A program made the translations under genes and the position numbers. From Dacryopinax spathularia (Eukaryota > Basidiomycota > Dacrymycetes > Dacrymycetales > Dacrymycetaceae), in NCBI GenBank assembly GCA_037974965.1, contig JBBPFI010000006.1, positions 1,674,001-1,738,000 on the forward strand: 64,000 nt of DNA, read 5' to 3'. Shown piece by piece: positions 11,681 to 23,994 of the stretch. Numbering within the stretch: position 1 is the stretch's first letter; every line of letters begins with the position of its first letter. The notes beneath the pieces were generated by a model. The model was not told the origin of the DNA and searched no databases. It saw nothing but the letters and a program-made list of their open reading frames with translations.

Positions 11681-12258
11681 GTTGAAGTTATGTCTAGGAT
11701 TCGTGATTGTCGCCGACGTGCTCGTGGTACCGGTCTAGTACTTTGTAAGCATTCGTACAGTCTGAAAGACGGGTTCCGGACATTACTCGAAGACGTTTTC
11801 ATGACTATCCGCACACTATGTCCTCCGTCGTTGATCAAGTCAGGCGCCATATCTTCCCACGACATTGTTGGATTCCGCTAGAGGTGGACGCGTCGGACGT
11901 GATGAACAGCGTTAAAGGCCGTAAGCGATTGACAATATCTGTAAAAGAGTTTTAGTTAATCAGACAGACTAAGCCTTTATATTGTAAGGTATGAAAGACT
12001 TACTAGAACTGGACTGTTATCGGCGTGAAGTGATGACGGCGGAAAGGAAGAGTAAAGTGGTAATGAAAGGCGACGGACTGTAAGATCTAGACAAGGGACC
12101 TGTGAGTCACGTGGAGTCTTTAATATTGAGCGTTTCAGTCAGTTGGTGTGGCTGAGTCATTTTCACGTGTCGTTGCTTCCGACGCGCGTCGGGTCAGCTC
12201 ATATATGAAGAGTCTTCCCTGACGCGATTGACTCTGTACGTTTCTGTCTTTAACAACC
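11681..12258. other. Element intergenic region between orphan A and RPA70-like gene 1
   Basis: Divergent spacer of ~580 bp. A minus-strand frame at 11,677-11,865 is open but ends at a TGA overlapping the ATG of orphan A, so it may be 5' leader or an unmodelled exon. An AT-rich ATATAT patch lies near 12,200, ~55 bp before the ATG of the RPA70-like gene. Nothing else recognised. Confidence 0.35.
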
Positions 12259-14777
12259 ATGACGAACCTCATCAATTGCCTGACGAAGAACTACTGTCGT
12301 GAACTTCTGACGGATGCCGTCCTTCCTGACGAAGCCATGGTGCAAGTCTTGGCGATCAAGAAGGTCGAACTGCACGGACGGGAACTTGAGCCTCGCCGAT
12401 ACAAGTAAGGCGTTTGAGCATATATGCGTTGAACTTGTACTGACTCTATATAGATTTGTCATTAGCGACGGCTCTCATGCTCTGCCTGTCATGCTTTCGA
12501 CATATCAGAACGGTAAAGTGGATGGTGGAGCGATGGCGGTCTACGATATTGTGAAGATCCGTACGGTTGTCCGGCATATATCTGGTGGTTATATGTGAGT
12601 TCGTTTTATTGGTATGTGACACCCGTCTAAGTATATGCGTAGTGTTCCTATACTCTGTGTTGTGGATGTCGTCCATCCGTGTAAGGAAAAGCTACTGGAC
12701 CCAGTACAAGTCGACGCTCTTGTCGATAATGTTTCGAGGCACTTCCCCGGCTACCAACCTTTCGCCACAGTCTCCCCGGTTGCTGTCGAGCAACAGGGTG
12801 AACCGTCTATGGGCCCTATTCGAACGATACCTACGAACAGTCATCGTAGGCAGACCTCCCGACCGTGCGTGTTGCCGTTTCCTCGTAAAGACGAGGACGG
12901 TTACTATCGCGTCGCGGACTTGCGTCCAGCTCTTAACGCGTAAGTCATACATTCCATGTACGAGGCGGTGATTTGCTTAGTATTATCAGGATCAAAATTC
13001 GAGTCCGAGTCATCAGGAATACGGGTTCTACAGAGTTGAAGTCGAAGCCGGGTTGTTTCGTCTCCAACTTGACCTTGATGGACGCATCCGTGTGTATGTT
13101 TACAGGATGTATCGATTGGTACTGACAAAAACTCCATGTATAGGGAAAGATAAGTGCGGTTGCATGGAGACCAGAGGCGATCCGTAAGACCGATCTGTTA
13201 TTGTCTGGCAAGGTGAGTTCGCGTAATGTACTGGTGAACTACGGGGTTGACGTGAAGTCAGGTATATGCTATCACTGGCGGACAAGTCGTTCAGCCGCCG
13301 TCGCAGTTTGCTGTCGGGTCGCCTTTTCAGATCAAGTACGAGACTAGGTTCGAGGCGGTAGAGGTATGTTATTTTATTTACCGAGGTGACCTATGCCTGA
13401 TATGTGTTTTAGTTACCTGAAGATGGCAAAGTGCCGGACATGACGTATGATTTTGTACGGCTGAAAGACTTGGTATCTGTCAAGACAGGTAGTTGCGGTG
13501 AGTGCTGGATGTCGTGTACCTTGACAGGTCCTTACTGTAACTTAGATGTCCTGGTCGTCGTCAACCTTGTCGGAGAAGAAGTCCGGATGCATCTCAGGAA
13601 CAAGACCGGTATTGTTACGAACTTGACTGGGTCGTTCCAGCCGGCGTCTCAGTTGACTACTCGAGTGGATGACGGATCGGTCTTACGCGAGATTCAAGTT
13701 GTCGACTCTTCCGGGCACGCCTGTCGTGTTGTCGTGTGGGGAGAAGATGCGGTCAAGTTCAATGCTATCGTCGGGGATGTCGTCCTCATTCAAGCAGCGA
13801 GGATTTGTCAGTTCGGAGGACTGAGCTTGTCGGTGGAAACTGGAGCAAAAATTGTTTATGACCCAGACATTCCCGCAGCAGCGCAGTTACAGTCTTGGTA
13901 AGTGTGCTTGTGTACGTTATAGTGTAACTGACACGGTGCTAGGTTCGAACAAGGAGGACGTAACGAAACATTTATCGAGCTGTCGGACGCGGCGTTCAGT
14001 GCTTCGGCTTGTCAAAGACTGTATATGACGACGGGTCGTGAAGGTCTTACCAGCATAACCGATGCCGTTATGAATGAGATCGGATCTGACGGGGGAAAGG
14101 CTGTATTCAAGACTCGCGCATACTTGCACTCTATCAGGACGGATAGGGTCTCGTATAACGCTTGCCGTCTTCCTGGATGCAATGGACTCGCGACAGCTTT
14201 CATGGCTGAAGTTCCTGTCCTACGCGGGAATGGGAGGGGTGTTGTTGACGGTAACGAAGGCGACGCGGACGAGAAACCGTTGATAGAAAACAAGGAGTTA
14301 TGGGAATGTCGCGTTTGCGGGAAAAGTTTTGAAGATGCTCGTTATTGGTATGTACTGGAAGTACGGTTAAGTGTTTGACTGACTTGTTCTTAGTTATCGA
14401 CTTGAAGTGGAGATTACGGACGGGAACGAGACGATTCACGCTACTATGTTCGACCGTGTTGCCGAAAGTGTCCTGGGTATGCCTGTTACCAGACTGGAAA
14501 AGTTGAAGGTCGGCTTTTCAGTTAATATTCGGCGTCCTGTACTTGACCTTTGCCTGTGTAGGCCGATGAGGATTTGCAGTTTGAAGAGACCATTACGGCG
14601 GCCAAGAAATGGTATACGTTCACCGTACTGGCTCGTACCAGTTCTGTAAGTCGTTATCGTTCAACTTGACGGGTCTATTAACAGTTTCGATAGACCACAT
14701 CCCTCGTCGTGTATAATATTACTCGTGCGGATGCTCTTCCTCAAGTTGTGGAGTTTGGGGACGTTATTAGAACCTAG
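12259..14777 (+). CDS. RPA70-like single-strand DNA-binding protein 1 (four OB-fold layout)
   Basis: Homologue of the large subunit of replication protein A, carried inside the Helitron. At least eleven exons with consistent splice signals give ~650 residues (human RPA1 616). RPA70N-like domain: VQVLAIKKVELHG, FVISDGSHALPVMLS. DBD-A: IKIRVRVIRNTGSTELKS ... KISAVAWRPEA ... GKVYAITGGQVVQPPSQF. DBD-B: VVDSSGHACRVVVWGEDAV, FGGLSLSVETGAKIVYDPDI. DBD-C with zinc ligands in CRLPGCNG and WECRVCGKSF, then YRLEVEITDGNETIHATMFD. The key layout is complete, so the product could bind ssDNA made during rolling-circle replication. The last exon (VVYNITRADALPQ, stop 14,775-14,777) rests on an acceptor at ~14,690. 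RPA-like genes are known in some plant and animal Helitrons; the full four-domain form here in a fungal element is notable. Confidence 0.85.
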
Positions 14778-15102
14778 TCAATGACTGTCGTATCCATCAT
14801 GCATCCGTGACTGTATTGAAGGGTAGAGTACTAGTTCCGATGGAATGTACTGTATTGGACTCTTGCTTTGTACCGGTACGGAAGGAAAGTATACACAGAA
14901 AAGGAAGGGTGACTGTCCTGACGTGTCGAGAAAAGGTGAAGTACGTATAGCATATATTTCGGGTACATCACGTTGACAGGTCACGGTTTGTACCCTTCAG
15001 GCAGTACACGGTTTACAGTACAAGTGATTTCCCCGACCTTCTGTTGGACTTGTTAGACTGGTATATGTCAGCAAGTCAAGTAATGACTGACTTTTCCCGC
15101 AA
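14778..15102. other. Spacer between convergent RPA70-like genes
   Basis: 325 bp between the stop codons of the two RPA70-like genes, which converge. Probably holds both 3' ends; no gene seen. Confidence 0.4.
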
Positions 15103-16968
15103 CTATCGTACATAAGAAAGTTCGTCGCCTGTTCGGTATCCTGTCCAGTATCTCTTGATATTCTTGAGGACGAGAAGCCTATACATGACGGTCAGGACTG
15201 GTAGCTTAAAGGACTGATCTTTAGTTACCTTCATATCCCATAAAGAGGCAGCAGGTACACCTATAAGTTGACGGCCTGCATCGTTCCAGAAGACACAATG
15301 TAGAGTACGATGTCGGTCTCGTAAGTTCCCGTGAATCACGTAACTGGTCGATGTCAGATACAGGCAGATAACGAGCCTGAACTCGACGTACCGAATGTCC
15401 GACGGGCGACCTTGATATGAACACTTTCTGCAGCGGAAGGTACCAGAACCAGGAATGTGTTGAAGATTGCCGCTACAGAGACGTGCAGGACAGGGAAAGT
15501 AGAAAATACTGGTTTGGTTGAGGCTAGCTACGTTGGCGACGATCGTGACTTTCACGGGCTTTGAAGTCAGTTCGAAATTTGCGACTTGTTGTAACGTCAA
15601 GGTATGTTCGCTGGTCGAGGCATGCCACGCGGAATAAGCCATCGAATACGTCGGAAGAGGATCAAATTCTTCCAAGACGGGACCGGTCATCTAAGAAAGT
15701 TAGAGAAGACGATTACAATATGCTGAACAGAACGTACCAAGTCGACGTCTGAAAATTCATTTAGTACGATTGACTGATCTGCTCCGTAACTATAACGAAG
15801 ATCCGGTACTTCGACCGTAGCACGAGAAATACGATAAATCTAGGTATTGGTAAGTAAGGAGACAGACAGGTTTTTGTTTACGTACGTTGCCTTCTTGGCA
15901 GGATTCTAGCCTTGTACGTTCCGGTTCGTTCCAAGCCACGACTGGTATAAACGACTACGAGTTCGGTCAGTTATGTCATGTTACGAGTTCAGACGACATG
16001 GACGTACCGTGTAGTCTACAAAGATGGCAGTCACTGGAGCCGATTTTCCATTGGGAACGATTTTGTCGATAACGCGCCCCACTATGTACCAGCTTAGACA
16101 GTATTAGATAGACGTCGTAAATGTGCATTAAAGTTGCGTACTTTTCCATGTCCAGGCCGAGACGTAAGATATCTACGTGCTCATAGCCTTCCGGTGCCGG
16201 TGGAGTTACGTAGGTTCGTGTCGGACGGGGGGGACCGGGACGAATCACGGCCGGTAAGGTACTTGTTGCAGGACGTGTAACATGTCGAAGATCGGACGTT
16301 GACGAAGGTTGAGCCGTTAAAAGACCTGCTGTTGTAGATGTACCGGATGCATGTTGGTGAATGTCAGAGTGACCAGTAAGTTGTCTGTCCAGGTCCTCGC
16401 GAGTCGGTTCTGATGGGAGGTCTTCGACAGTCAAGTTTTCTTTTCCGTGTTGGACGATACCGTCGAGAATACGTAGAGGTACGCCCGTCCATTGGACAGT
16501 ATTCTTGGTTGAGAGGTGACGAGGATTGCCGTATATGACGTCCGTTGAATATGGTTTAGTGGTCTGTTTAAGTATCACGACGCTGATAGACGGATTTAGA
16601 AACGTCGGGACAGGAGTGCGAATATGGACGTACCGATAATGTCCGTAAAGATAGACCTCGTAATCCTTGATCTGGATCACGTCCTTTTCGTGTAATTGGT
16701 CGTCCGTTATAGTTTTTCCTAAGAGCAGACTGCAGGTGACAGGAATGGCATGGACACCATCATGGAGAGTTACGCTAATAAGATCGATCAATAACGCGTA
16801 TGACGGTACTTTTAGAGTTACGGACATGTATCGTGTCGGACCGGGCTTTCCGCTAGAGCCAATTGCGGATACGATAGAGAGTACTTGTACCTGGTTATCT
16901 TCGGTAATGTCTTCGCCTTGAAGGATTCGTTCGCAGATATAGGGTGTCAGCGGACTTGGAGTGGACAT
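15103..16968 (-). CDS. RPA70-like single-strand DNA-binding protein 2 (divergent, shorter)
   Basis: A second RPA large-subunit homologue, only distantly like the first. It starts MSTPSPLTPYICERILQGED, with an RPA70N-like domain (VQVLSIVSAIG ... ISVTLHDGVHAIPVTCSLLL ... VIQIKDYEVYLYG). A Thr/Ser/Pro-rich linker follows to about residue 270. Next is a DBD-A-like OB fold crossing introns at ~16.1 and ~15.98 kb (WYIVGRVIDKIVPNGKSAPV ... FVDYT ... IYRISRATVEVPDLRYSYG). The C-terminal part is DBD-C-like with zinc ligands CPARLCSG and FRCRKCSYQG, ending near CVFWNDAGRQLIGV. I see no clear DBD-B between them, giving ~560 residues. One acceptor (~16.09 kb) would be AAG. The gene is convergent with RPA70-like 1 and divergent from orphan C. 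Confidence 0.78.
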
Positions 16969-17360
16969 ATTAACGGACGTAACAGTCAGACGTAAAGGTA
17001 TCAGGAGAGAGGTCAGGTACAGTCACTTCGAGAACCATCCTTTATGCACGGATGCATTTCGGGCATGGTCAGAAAGATTCCCGAGTTTGGCTGAATAAGG
17101 TAAGTGGCTGATTAGGCCTTCCATCAGTAGGACGATGTGGTCGGACTTGTTCTGGAAAGTCGCGTAAGTGGAAGAAGAATAAAAGTTAACCTGCATAGTT
17201 ACTTCTAATATAGTCGCGTGTACAAACGAATGTGACGTATATTTTGGGCTGAAACCGTGTCACACGTGATCTATCTAGTCAGCTTCCGTGTATATAACTT
17301 GTCATTGGGATCCGTGACGCGTCTTTGCGCTCGACCATCACTGCCAGTTCCCAGTTCAAG
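16969..17360. promoter_or_regulatory. Divergent promoter region, RPA70-like 2 / orphan C
   Basis: About 390 bp between two divergent starts. A TATATAA box at 17,291-17,297 lies ~65 bp upstream of the ATG at 17,361, a plausible TATA element for the rightward gene. No other motif identified. Confidence 0.4.
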
Positions 17361-18052
17361 ATGACCACTTCCGTCATTTACAGTACGTATGAATAGTTTT
17401 CGAGGCTTTTACCGTACTAAACGACCTATTAGCCGCGATCCAGACAGTAACCTTACCGCGTACGTGGGCCTGAATGTGTCAAGTGAATCGACACTTAATT
17501 CCTTATATAGAATATGTTGGATATGACCGTCGCTATTTGCACGATAAGACGAGCGTATACGAGAAAGAGATTGTACTGGACCAGTACGATGCGGAGGTAG
17601 AGAAACTGTTCAGTGGTCCGGGGAAAGTAGATGGATTTGAAGAAGCAGGTACGTACTCGTCATAGTCTCTGTTCGGTCTAAGTGTTGACATGTCCTAGGT
17701 TTTTCCGACGATACGCCAGTCGTGGTACGACATCGTTCAACAATTCTAGGTGTAGGGTTGACGTTGTGTACAGTTTGTTGGCTTTAACCGCAACGAGGCT
17801 GTCGACAGTTCGGTCCCGAAGGAAGATATTCCAATGATTTCCGACGATTCCGACTCCACGTCCAGTGTTATAACGGACTTTGATGTTAACAGCCAGGACG
17901 GTTGGAACTCTGACAGTTCCTTCGGTGAAGTCGACAGTTCGGTGGCGGAGTATCGGGTCGGGGGTAATGTATCGTCCTGGGAGTTATATCATCATATACT
18001 TCTGGTGAACGCATATATCTTCGATGAGGTTCAAAACACGTACAATCAGTAA
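17361..18052 (+). CDS. Element orphan C: acidic protein
   Basis: ATG at 17,361 follows a TATA box. Exons of 22 nt and ~28 nt, then 17,513-17,671 and ~17,700-17,750, read in frame: MTTSVIYTAIQTVTLPQ, YVGYDRRYLHDKTSVYEKEI, VLDQYDAEVEKLFSGPGK, FSDDTPVVVRHRSTIL. The last part (about 17,830-18,052) is a strongly acidic, Ser/Asp-rich tail (ISDDSDSTSSVITDFDVN) ending in a hydrophobic helix-like segment before TAA. The splice joining the last two exons could not be fixed in frame by hand, so the C-terminus may belong to an alternative exon. No family recognised. Confidence 0.5.
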
Positions 18053-18193
18053 ACATTTTTCGATACAATTGCGTCTTCATGGATTAGAACTTGTACACAG
18101 TATGATTTTCTGCGAATGTTATTATTACTATGCGCTGTCTAGTTTGCGATACAGTCCTGACGACTACAATATCAATAACTGAGGACACGGCAG

Positions 18194-19781
18194 TTAGGTA
18201 TAGGTGAATCGGGGAATGACATTTGAAGATATATACGCTTGCAGGAGAGGGCAGACAAAGATCTCGTGGATGCGAGTTCGCAGGTATATCGTTTGTTCTT
18301 GTATGCGACGACGTTGGTCGAGATCATGCGTCGTATTGACGAGTATCTGTAGATTCGGCCATATGATGGTCTCAGTAATAGATACCAGACACTCGTCGTA
18401 TAACGGAATGTGGGATAGACATAGACGAAGAGGATACGGTAACGACCCTTGTGGTTGGACGAGGAACGTGATCGACGTGAAAGAACATGTTCGCAATGAT
18501 GGACAGGTCATTACCAGTCTTGGTAAGCAGTTGACTGTAAAGGCGTTCGGTAGAGCGAGACCTAGACATTGTTCATTCGGTAGATCATCTTGTAGAGGTA
18601 ACCAGTGAATCGATAGGTCTTCTAAGGCGGTCCAGTCGCGAACAAGGTCGAGGAGAGTATCGTCACGGAGCGGGAAGTGGCTTTTAAGCGAGTATTGTAG
18701 GTGGAAGGAACGGACGAGATTGCAGTTCGGTAGGTGTATGCGCATTTCCTCGAATGGGAGTGGATGGATTACATGTTGATGGGGACCGTGCAGATAAATG
18801 CTCAGTTGTTTGACAGACGCGTGATTACGAGCTATATGCTTGAACATTGCGAAAGTATCGATACCGCCTTCAGTAAAAGCACAATCGATGTCGATAACAT
18901 CGACCAGGGACGTGAACGATGAAAGCAAGTCAGCGACGAGACCAGACGAAGTCCGGATGTACAGCTCTTTCAAGTTATAGGCAGGCGTCGTGACCGTGCC
19001 ATGACCGACGACGTCAGCGTGACGGTTGAGAGGAAGAGATCCAGTAAGCGTCAATTTCCGAACGCTTGACCGCGTAAGGATATCGACAAAACCGGCGTAA
19101 CATAGACTGCGAACGTCAAGGGTCAATTCCTGGACCGAAAGTGCGGTCGACGCGTAACCGATCCGAGTATTGAAGCGTTCTTGTACCTCCTGCGATAAAC
19201 TGAAAATGAAGGTGAACTTCTTTATCGTCCGATTTTGAGTTGGTAAAAGGCGGAAGAAATCGTTTAGTCGGTCTAGTCCGACCAGTTGGAACGACCCATC
19301 GCTTATAGTATGAATATCGAGGTTGTCCAGGTCCGTTGGGAGATAGGATAGAGAAGCCGGGAGGACGTATCCTTGTCTGTGTTGTATGCGGACACCTTTC
19401 AGTCGCGAAAATGTACCGTGTGTTTCTGTCGAGTACCATGAACAGTACATGTTATATCGCGACTCGTCTTGATTCGTGAGTAAGACAAGGTCGAGACATC
19501 GAACGTTGTGGATCCAGTAAAGTTGGGCAGGCGTTGCCTGCCATGTCTTTTGTAAGTATCAGAATGTAGATATATGCTATATAATATGCATGAAATGGAC
19601 TGACCATAAGTATAACTTTCCGAAACCCGCTTTCCGTCATGTATCGTCGCAGCCGTGACAGTGTAGGATACATCGAACGACAGGTCATTCCAAATGCTGA
19701 TACCGTTCCGAACTGTCTTTCCTCCAGGAGAACGTCCGCGACTTCTGTTAGTAATTCGGCGATGGTAAAGAACCGATGCAT
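18194..19781 (-). CDS. F-box / leucine-rich-repeat-like protein on the element
   Basis: First exon begins MHRFFTIAELLTEVADVLLE and continues FGTVSAFGMTCRSMYPTLSR, the shape of a fungal F-box (helix-helix, 'T-CR-MYP' end). After an intron at ~19.56-19.61 kb a ~400-residue frame follows with recurrent leucine-rich segments (LTLDVRSLCYAGFVDIL, LVDVIDIDCAFTEGG, TALEDLSIHWLPL, CPSLRTCSFTSITF), as in the irregular LRR tails of fungal F-box proteins. An intron near 19.40 kb is likely. F-box proteins recruit substrates to SCF ubiquitin ligases, so this could alter host protein turnover, but that is inference and the F-box match is by eye. An upstream in-frame ATG at 19,859 would add 26 residues. Confidence 0.62.
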
Positions 19782-20083
19782 GTTGATGGTGATGTTGACA
19801 GTATAGTTCCTTGCCGATAACCGTAAGCTAGTCGGGAGAGTGTTAAATAAAAGGATCAAAGGAACTGTGAGAGAAGGGATGATGACAGAAAAGATGAAAG
19901 TAATGTATATGGGTAAACGCGCCGAGTCCTGTACGGGAAGGTGATGTGATTACGTCACGTGACGGTAGACCATAGCGTACTTGGATCTTATCAGGACCGG
20001 TTAATGCAACAGGAATAGACCAGCCAATCTGATTCAAGCACGTGTATTACGAGGAGCTATACCCGACATGTCAAGGCGATGTA
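19782..20083. other. Element spacer
   Basis: About 300 bp between the start of the F-box-like gene and the stop of orphan E. Likely carries the F-box-like gene's promoter; nothing recognisable. Confidence 0.3.
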
Positions 20084-21544
20084 CTAGATCTCGTACGTTT
20101 CCTCGTCCGACTGTTCATTCGCGTCACTTCCAGTGTCGGCCTCGTCTGTTTCAGCGGAATGAAGTACACTTAACGATCGAAGTATAAAAGTCGCTCTCCA
20201 TTTGATGTCCGATTTAGTCGCAGACGCACGACTGTAACGCGAATTGGGTTTAGAAGGCGAAGAATAGTCATCCGTTATCAACTTGTCGCGGAAATGGCTT
20301 AGCTGAACCTCGGCCAATACTAGATCATTTCGGACAAGGTCTTCCGGAGGGATCTTGTCCATCTTGGACTTCGCTTGGAAAATTACTGTGGCGTCATAGA
20401 TGGCTGTAAAAGGTTCCACCTAAGACTAAGTCAGACAAATTCAGAACAGTTGCAGGATCGACGGACGGTTTCGGCTGCTTCTCGAGGAACGCGTTTTGTC
20501 ATCCACCTTCCGACCTTAATGCAGTCACGACCTCCGGCAGGAACGTACACTGTACAGTTCACACGGGCTGTCAGATAACGATACAGACTGAAAGAGGAAA
20601 GAGAACGTACATTTATCAGTCGTATGCTTTTTCAGTAAAGACTTGGCAGCGACCAAGTCCTGGTCCCTCAGCGGCTTTAACAGTACGTTGGCCTGACGCT
20701 CGGGAAGTCCGGCACTCGTCAACAGGAAGATGCCTGCCAATTTGCCTACGATCCAAAAGGTGACAGGAACATGACGTTCCGGATCGAAGAGGTACTCGTT
20801 AAAGTCAGAACCGGAAGTGGTCTTGTTCGCCCAGTATAGACCGGTCGGGATATTCGCAATGGAGTACGTGGCGGAACGCGGATTACGCCAGGTAACAAGC
20901 TGATTGATGCGACTAAACCAGTATGAGATTGATACCTTATGATAGACACAGGACGTACCGGTTCAATTCAGTTGAATAACCCCACTCGGCGTTCATATCA
21001 AAGTCACCATGCTAAAACAGCGTAAATACCTTTACGAGCACGGAATTTCGAAAGACATACAAAAGGACCCAGAGTGTTCTGCCGATCTTTATGGTCTTGG
21101 TCTGCCCTATACAGTATAGTGAGTTCACGCGTACCTTTCTGCGTAGGATGAAAGAGGAACGTACCGGGATGCCGATTGTTTCCCTTTAGAGGACTGAGCA
21201 GGTGTAGAACCTGTTCCCATCTGTGGAGACACATACGATACCGCGGTCGGACCCGTTTCGGGGAGGTCCGGTCGCGTACCGGTACCTTCGTGCTCGGTTA
21301 CGGACTGAGCGACTTCAAACGGGGTACCGAGTTGAACGGGATCAATCACAGACGAGGTCGGAGTCTCCGACGGAGTCGACAAACGGACAGCAACCATGTC
21401 AGTGGAAGGACGAGGATCGAAGGGTTCGAGTAGCTGTATATGGTCCGGAACGTCATGCGCCAGATCGGTGGGTTCGTTCAAAATACCGAGAATGTCGGTA
21501 TCGGAAGGAGCACCGGACGAGACCTCTGTTGGTGAGACACTCAA
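20084..21544 (-). CDS. Element orphan E: multi-exon protein of unknown function
   Basis: Minus-strand frames with protein-like composition and GTACG donors chain from ~21,544 to the stop at 20,084. Pieces in order: a Pro/Thr/Asp-rich N-terminal part starting MSVSPTEVSSGAPSDTDILG; a short exon (ADQDHKDRQNTLGPFVCLS); a region with ISYWFSRINQLVTWRNPR and IPTGLYWANKTTSG; then VPVTFWIVGKLAGIFLLTSA, with LLKPLRDQDLVAAKSLLKK; and a C-terminal exon beginning near 20,419 that ends in a Glu/Asp-rich tail (TGSDANEQSDEETYEI). Exact exon borders at ~21.0, 20.95 and 20.6 kb are unresolved. No family recognised. The layout, a disordered start and ordered middle with an acidic tail, is all that can be said. 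Confidence 0.5.
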
Positions 21545-22180
21545 TGCCCTAGTAATAGTGTCAGTATATGATAACTCGCTGTGTACAGGGCTTACCGTCG
21601 AGACCGCTTGTTAACTGTTAACTGGCTGGCGCCGTTTCCGTCCTTTACAGTGGACGACCTCCGCTTCATACCGCTGTCAGTAACGGTTTACGGGACTAGA
21701 CTTGTTTATATAGGTCGAAACATGTCTGGTGGAAGAGGAAGAGAACGGCGATGCGTGCCCGAAGGGTAGACAGAAGAGTACATGAAGTGACGCTTATCGA
21801 GTACCGTGCCGAGTAAAAGAACACTTCGCGGACTACTGGAAACATTTCACGGAATTCGTAACCATCATCTGAATATTGTGAGATGCTCCAGAAGGTTCTG
21901 TATGTGCGGGCTTACGTATCAGAGACATATCATGGAACTGATAAGCCTTAAAATGGACTTGCATCAAGTTCTGAACGGAAACGGAATCGGACGACGACCT
22001 GAATTGACTGACTCGACCAGGTGGAGGCTGGTCACCTGTTCATGAATGGGGCAAGGTAAACGCGATGGAAGCTGAAGAAGTTGATGTACATGAAACCAGC
22101 ATGTGCGGTGATCGCCGTGAAAATCGTCACAAGACGTTATGGAACGTTTTTTGCTTTTCTGTCCCTGACGGAGTCAATAC
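21545..22180. other. Element region with uncertain 5' exons
   Basis: Between the presumed starts of orphans E (minus) and F (plus). A TATATAGG patch lies at ~21,708. Short plus-strand frames (from ATGs at 21,806 and 22,065) could be 5' exons of orphan F but could not be joined with confidence. Confidence 0.3.
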
Positions 22181-23635
22181 ATGCACGTTACAGGACCAAT
22201 CACATTTGACGAACGGGTCACGGAACTTCAGGTTCTTCATTATTGGACCGGCATAGTTTTCCAGACTGACGATAGTGAATGTGTCGAAGATAAGAAAGAG
22301 AATATTAATTGGTCAGGCGGTACGGTGAGTGACAGATCATGTCACACGTCCCATACGGACCGAACAGAACCCCAAAACTGTCACCTATACGTGACCCGAA
22401 TCAATGTATTTGCCGACAAACTCGTTTTACGAGTCATTACTAAGATACATCCTGTCAGCATAGTGAGGGACAGTGTTCGTCAAAAGGAAACCAGTGACGG
22501 GACAAGATCAACCAACCCAGTACACGTCTATAACTTGGAATCAGTTCAACTTGACGGAAAGGACAGATGGCATTCTTTACAGGTACGTTACGTCTTAACG
22601 TCGAGCACGTTACACCATATGACTGTTTCGTACAGACCGAGAAGAGCTTTTACGGGACACGTGGCAACATCCGCAAGCCATACTCGTTATGGACTCAGAT
22701 GTCAAGACAATAATCGACCAGAAGCCGGATCTCGATGAGCAGTTCGATGTCCGTGTAATCGAACAGTACCGTGTTCGTCGAAAACGCGCATGGCAGATAA
22801 CTTGGAAGATGAATTCGAAAGGAATACGAACGAACTCGATCGCTCACTTTCGTATTCAGGGGCATGTAAAAACATTCCGACTGGCACGTCTCGGTAACTG
22901 GAATGGGTAAGTAAGGCATCCGGTAGGGGACACTACCAGTCTAATCACCTTTACAAGACTGGAAAAAGATGCCTGTCGGGCTACCCAGTTCGTGACCCTT
23001 TCGGGGTACGGTCATGATGAAACATGGAAGAAGACAATCAAGTACATTAACGTCATACGGCAATATCTGTTTATGGCAACCGGTAACGAACAGATCAATA
23101 AACCGTTTTCAGACTCTGCAACATCGTCACTATCCTTTTATCGTCTGGTATTCTTTAAGGTGAGCCCGGATATCAAACAACCTCCACGTGGACTGATGCG
23201 GTCATGACGAGAATCTGACGGGAAAAGAACGCACGCTTGAACCCCGAGACGATCCGAAAGGTGATGCTCGTCGCATTCGAAACAAGTGGACACCCGGAAC
23301 ACCTGTCAAATTAGGAGTACGAACCAGTACAGGAAGCGTCAGACCAGCGACAGAAATGGCGTTTCGAGAAGGAGACTTTGCCGACGTGGCTTTCACAGTA
23401 CAACTACTACATCTCGAACGCGGACCGGTCATGAATCTTGTGCTACATCATGTCATTCGGTTAGGGACGTGGTCTGATACGCACCAAGTAAGTCAACCGT
23501 CAATCGTAAAAGGTAACAACTGTTAACAGTATAAATCAGGACTCGCCTTTAGAAGAAAGCCGCGTAAGACAAGAATCAGAGGAAGGAGAAGGTGAAGAAG
23601 AGCCATGCACAGTAACCTTCGAGTACGAGGAATAA
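22181..23635 (+). CDS. Element orphan F: multi-exon protein of unknown function
   Basis: Plus-strand exons with consistent coding character end at TAA 23,633-23,635. Segments: ITFDERVTELQVLHYWTGIV; CHLYVTRINVFADKLVLRVI; a long exon to ~22,910 with DVKTIIDQKPDLDEQFDVRV and TWKMNSKGIRTNSIAHFRIQ; after an intron, RATQFVTLSGYGHDETWKK and IKYINVIRQYLFMATGNEQ; a basic stretch with GKERTLEPRDDPKGD; then FREGDFADVAFTVQLLHLER and LGTWSDTHQ; and a Glu-rich final exon (~23,539-23,635) ending CTVTFEYEE. Introns resemble host ones. The true start may lie upstream. I recognise no domain; the beta-rich look is not enough to call it an OB fold. Confidence 0.5.
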
Positions 23636-23994
23636 ATGATTGCCGACCATGTTGAGTTTATAGATCTCTTATTGAACGCGAAATGATCAATCATCATCGT
23701 TCCGTCGATGGAATGAAGCCAAAGAATCGAGCGCGTGCTGTAGCTGTTGCAAGCGAAGTACGCTGACAATACAGTACTCGGTCGAACACGACGAGTTGTA
23801 TCCGTCGGTCTTTGAACGCTGAAGATTTAAGGAACAGAACCGTCAGAGTCAGGACGCGTCAGCCATGAGATAAAGTGGACAGACCGCGTTCGGTTTGCCA
23901 TGTAACGTATCATCGTCATATCGAGAACTGTCTTTGAAAGACAAGACATGAACCTGAACTAGGCATCAGAACCGATACTGCCGGGACAAATCCG
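23636..23994. other. Element spacer
   Basis: About 360 bp between the convergent ends of orphans F and G. No supported gene; a minus-strand 77-codon frame at 23,536-23,769 overlaps the end of orphan F and looks like a shadow. Confidence 0.3.
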
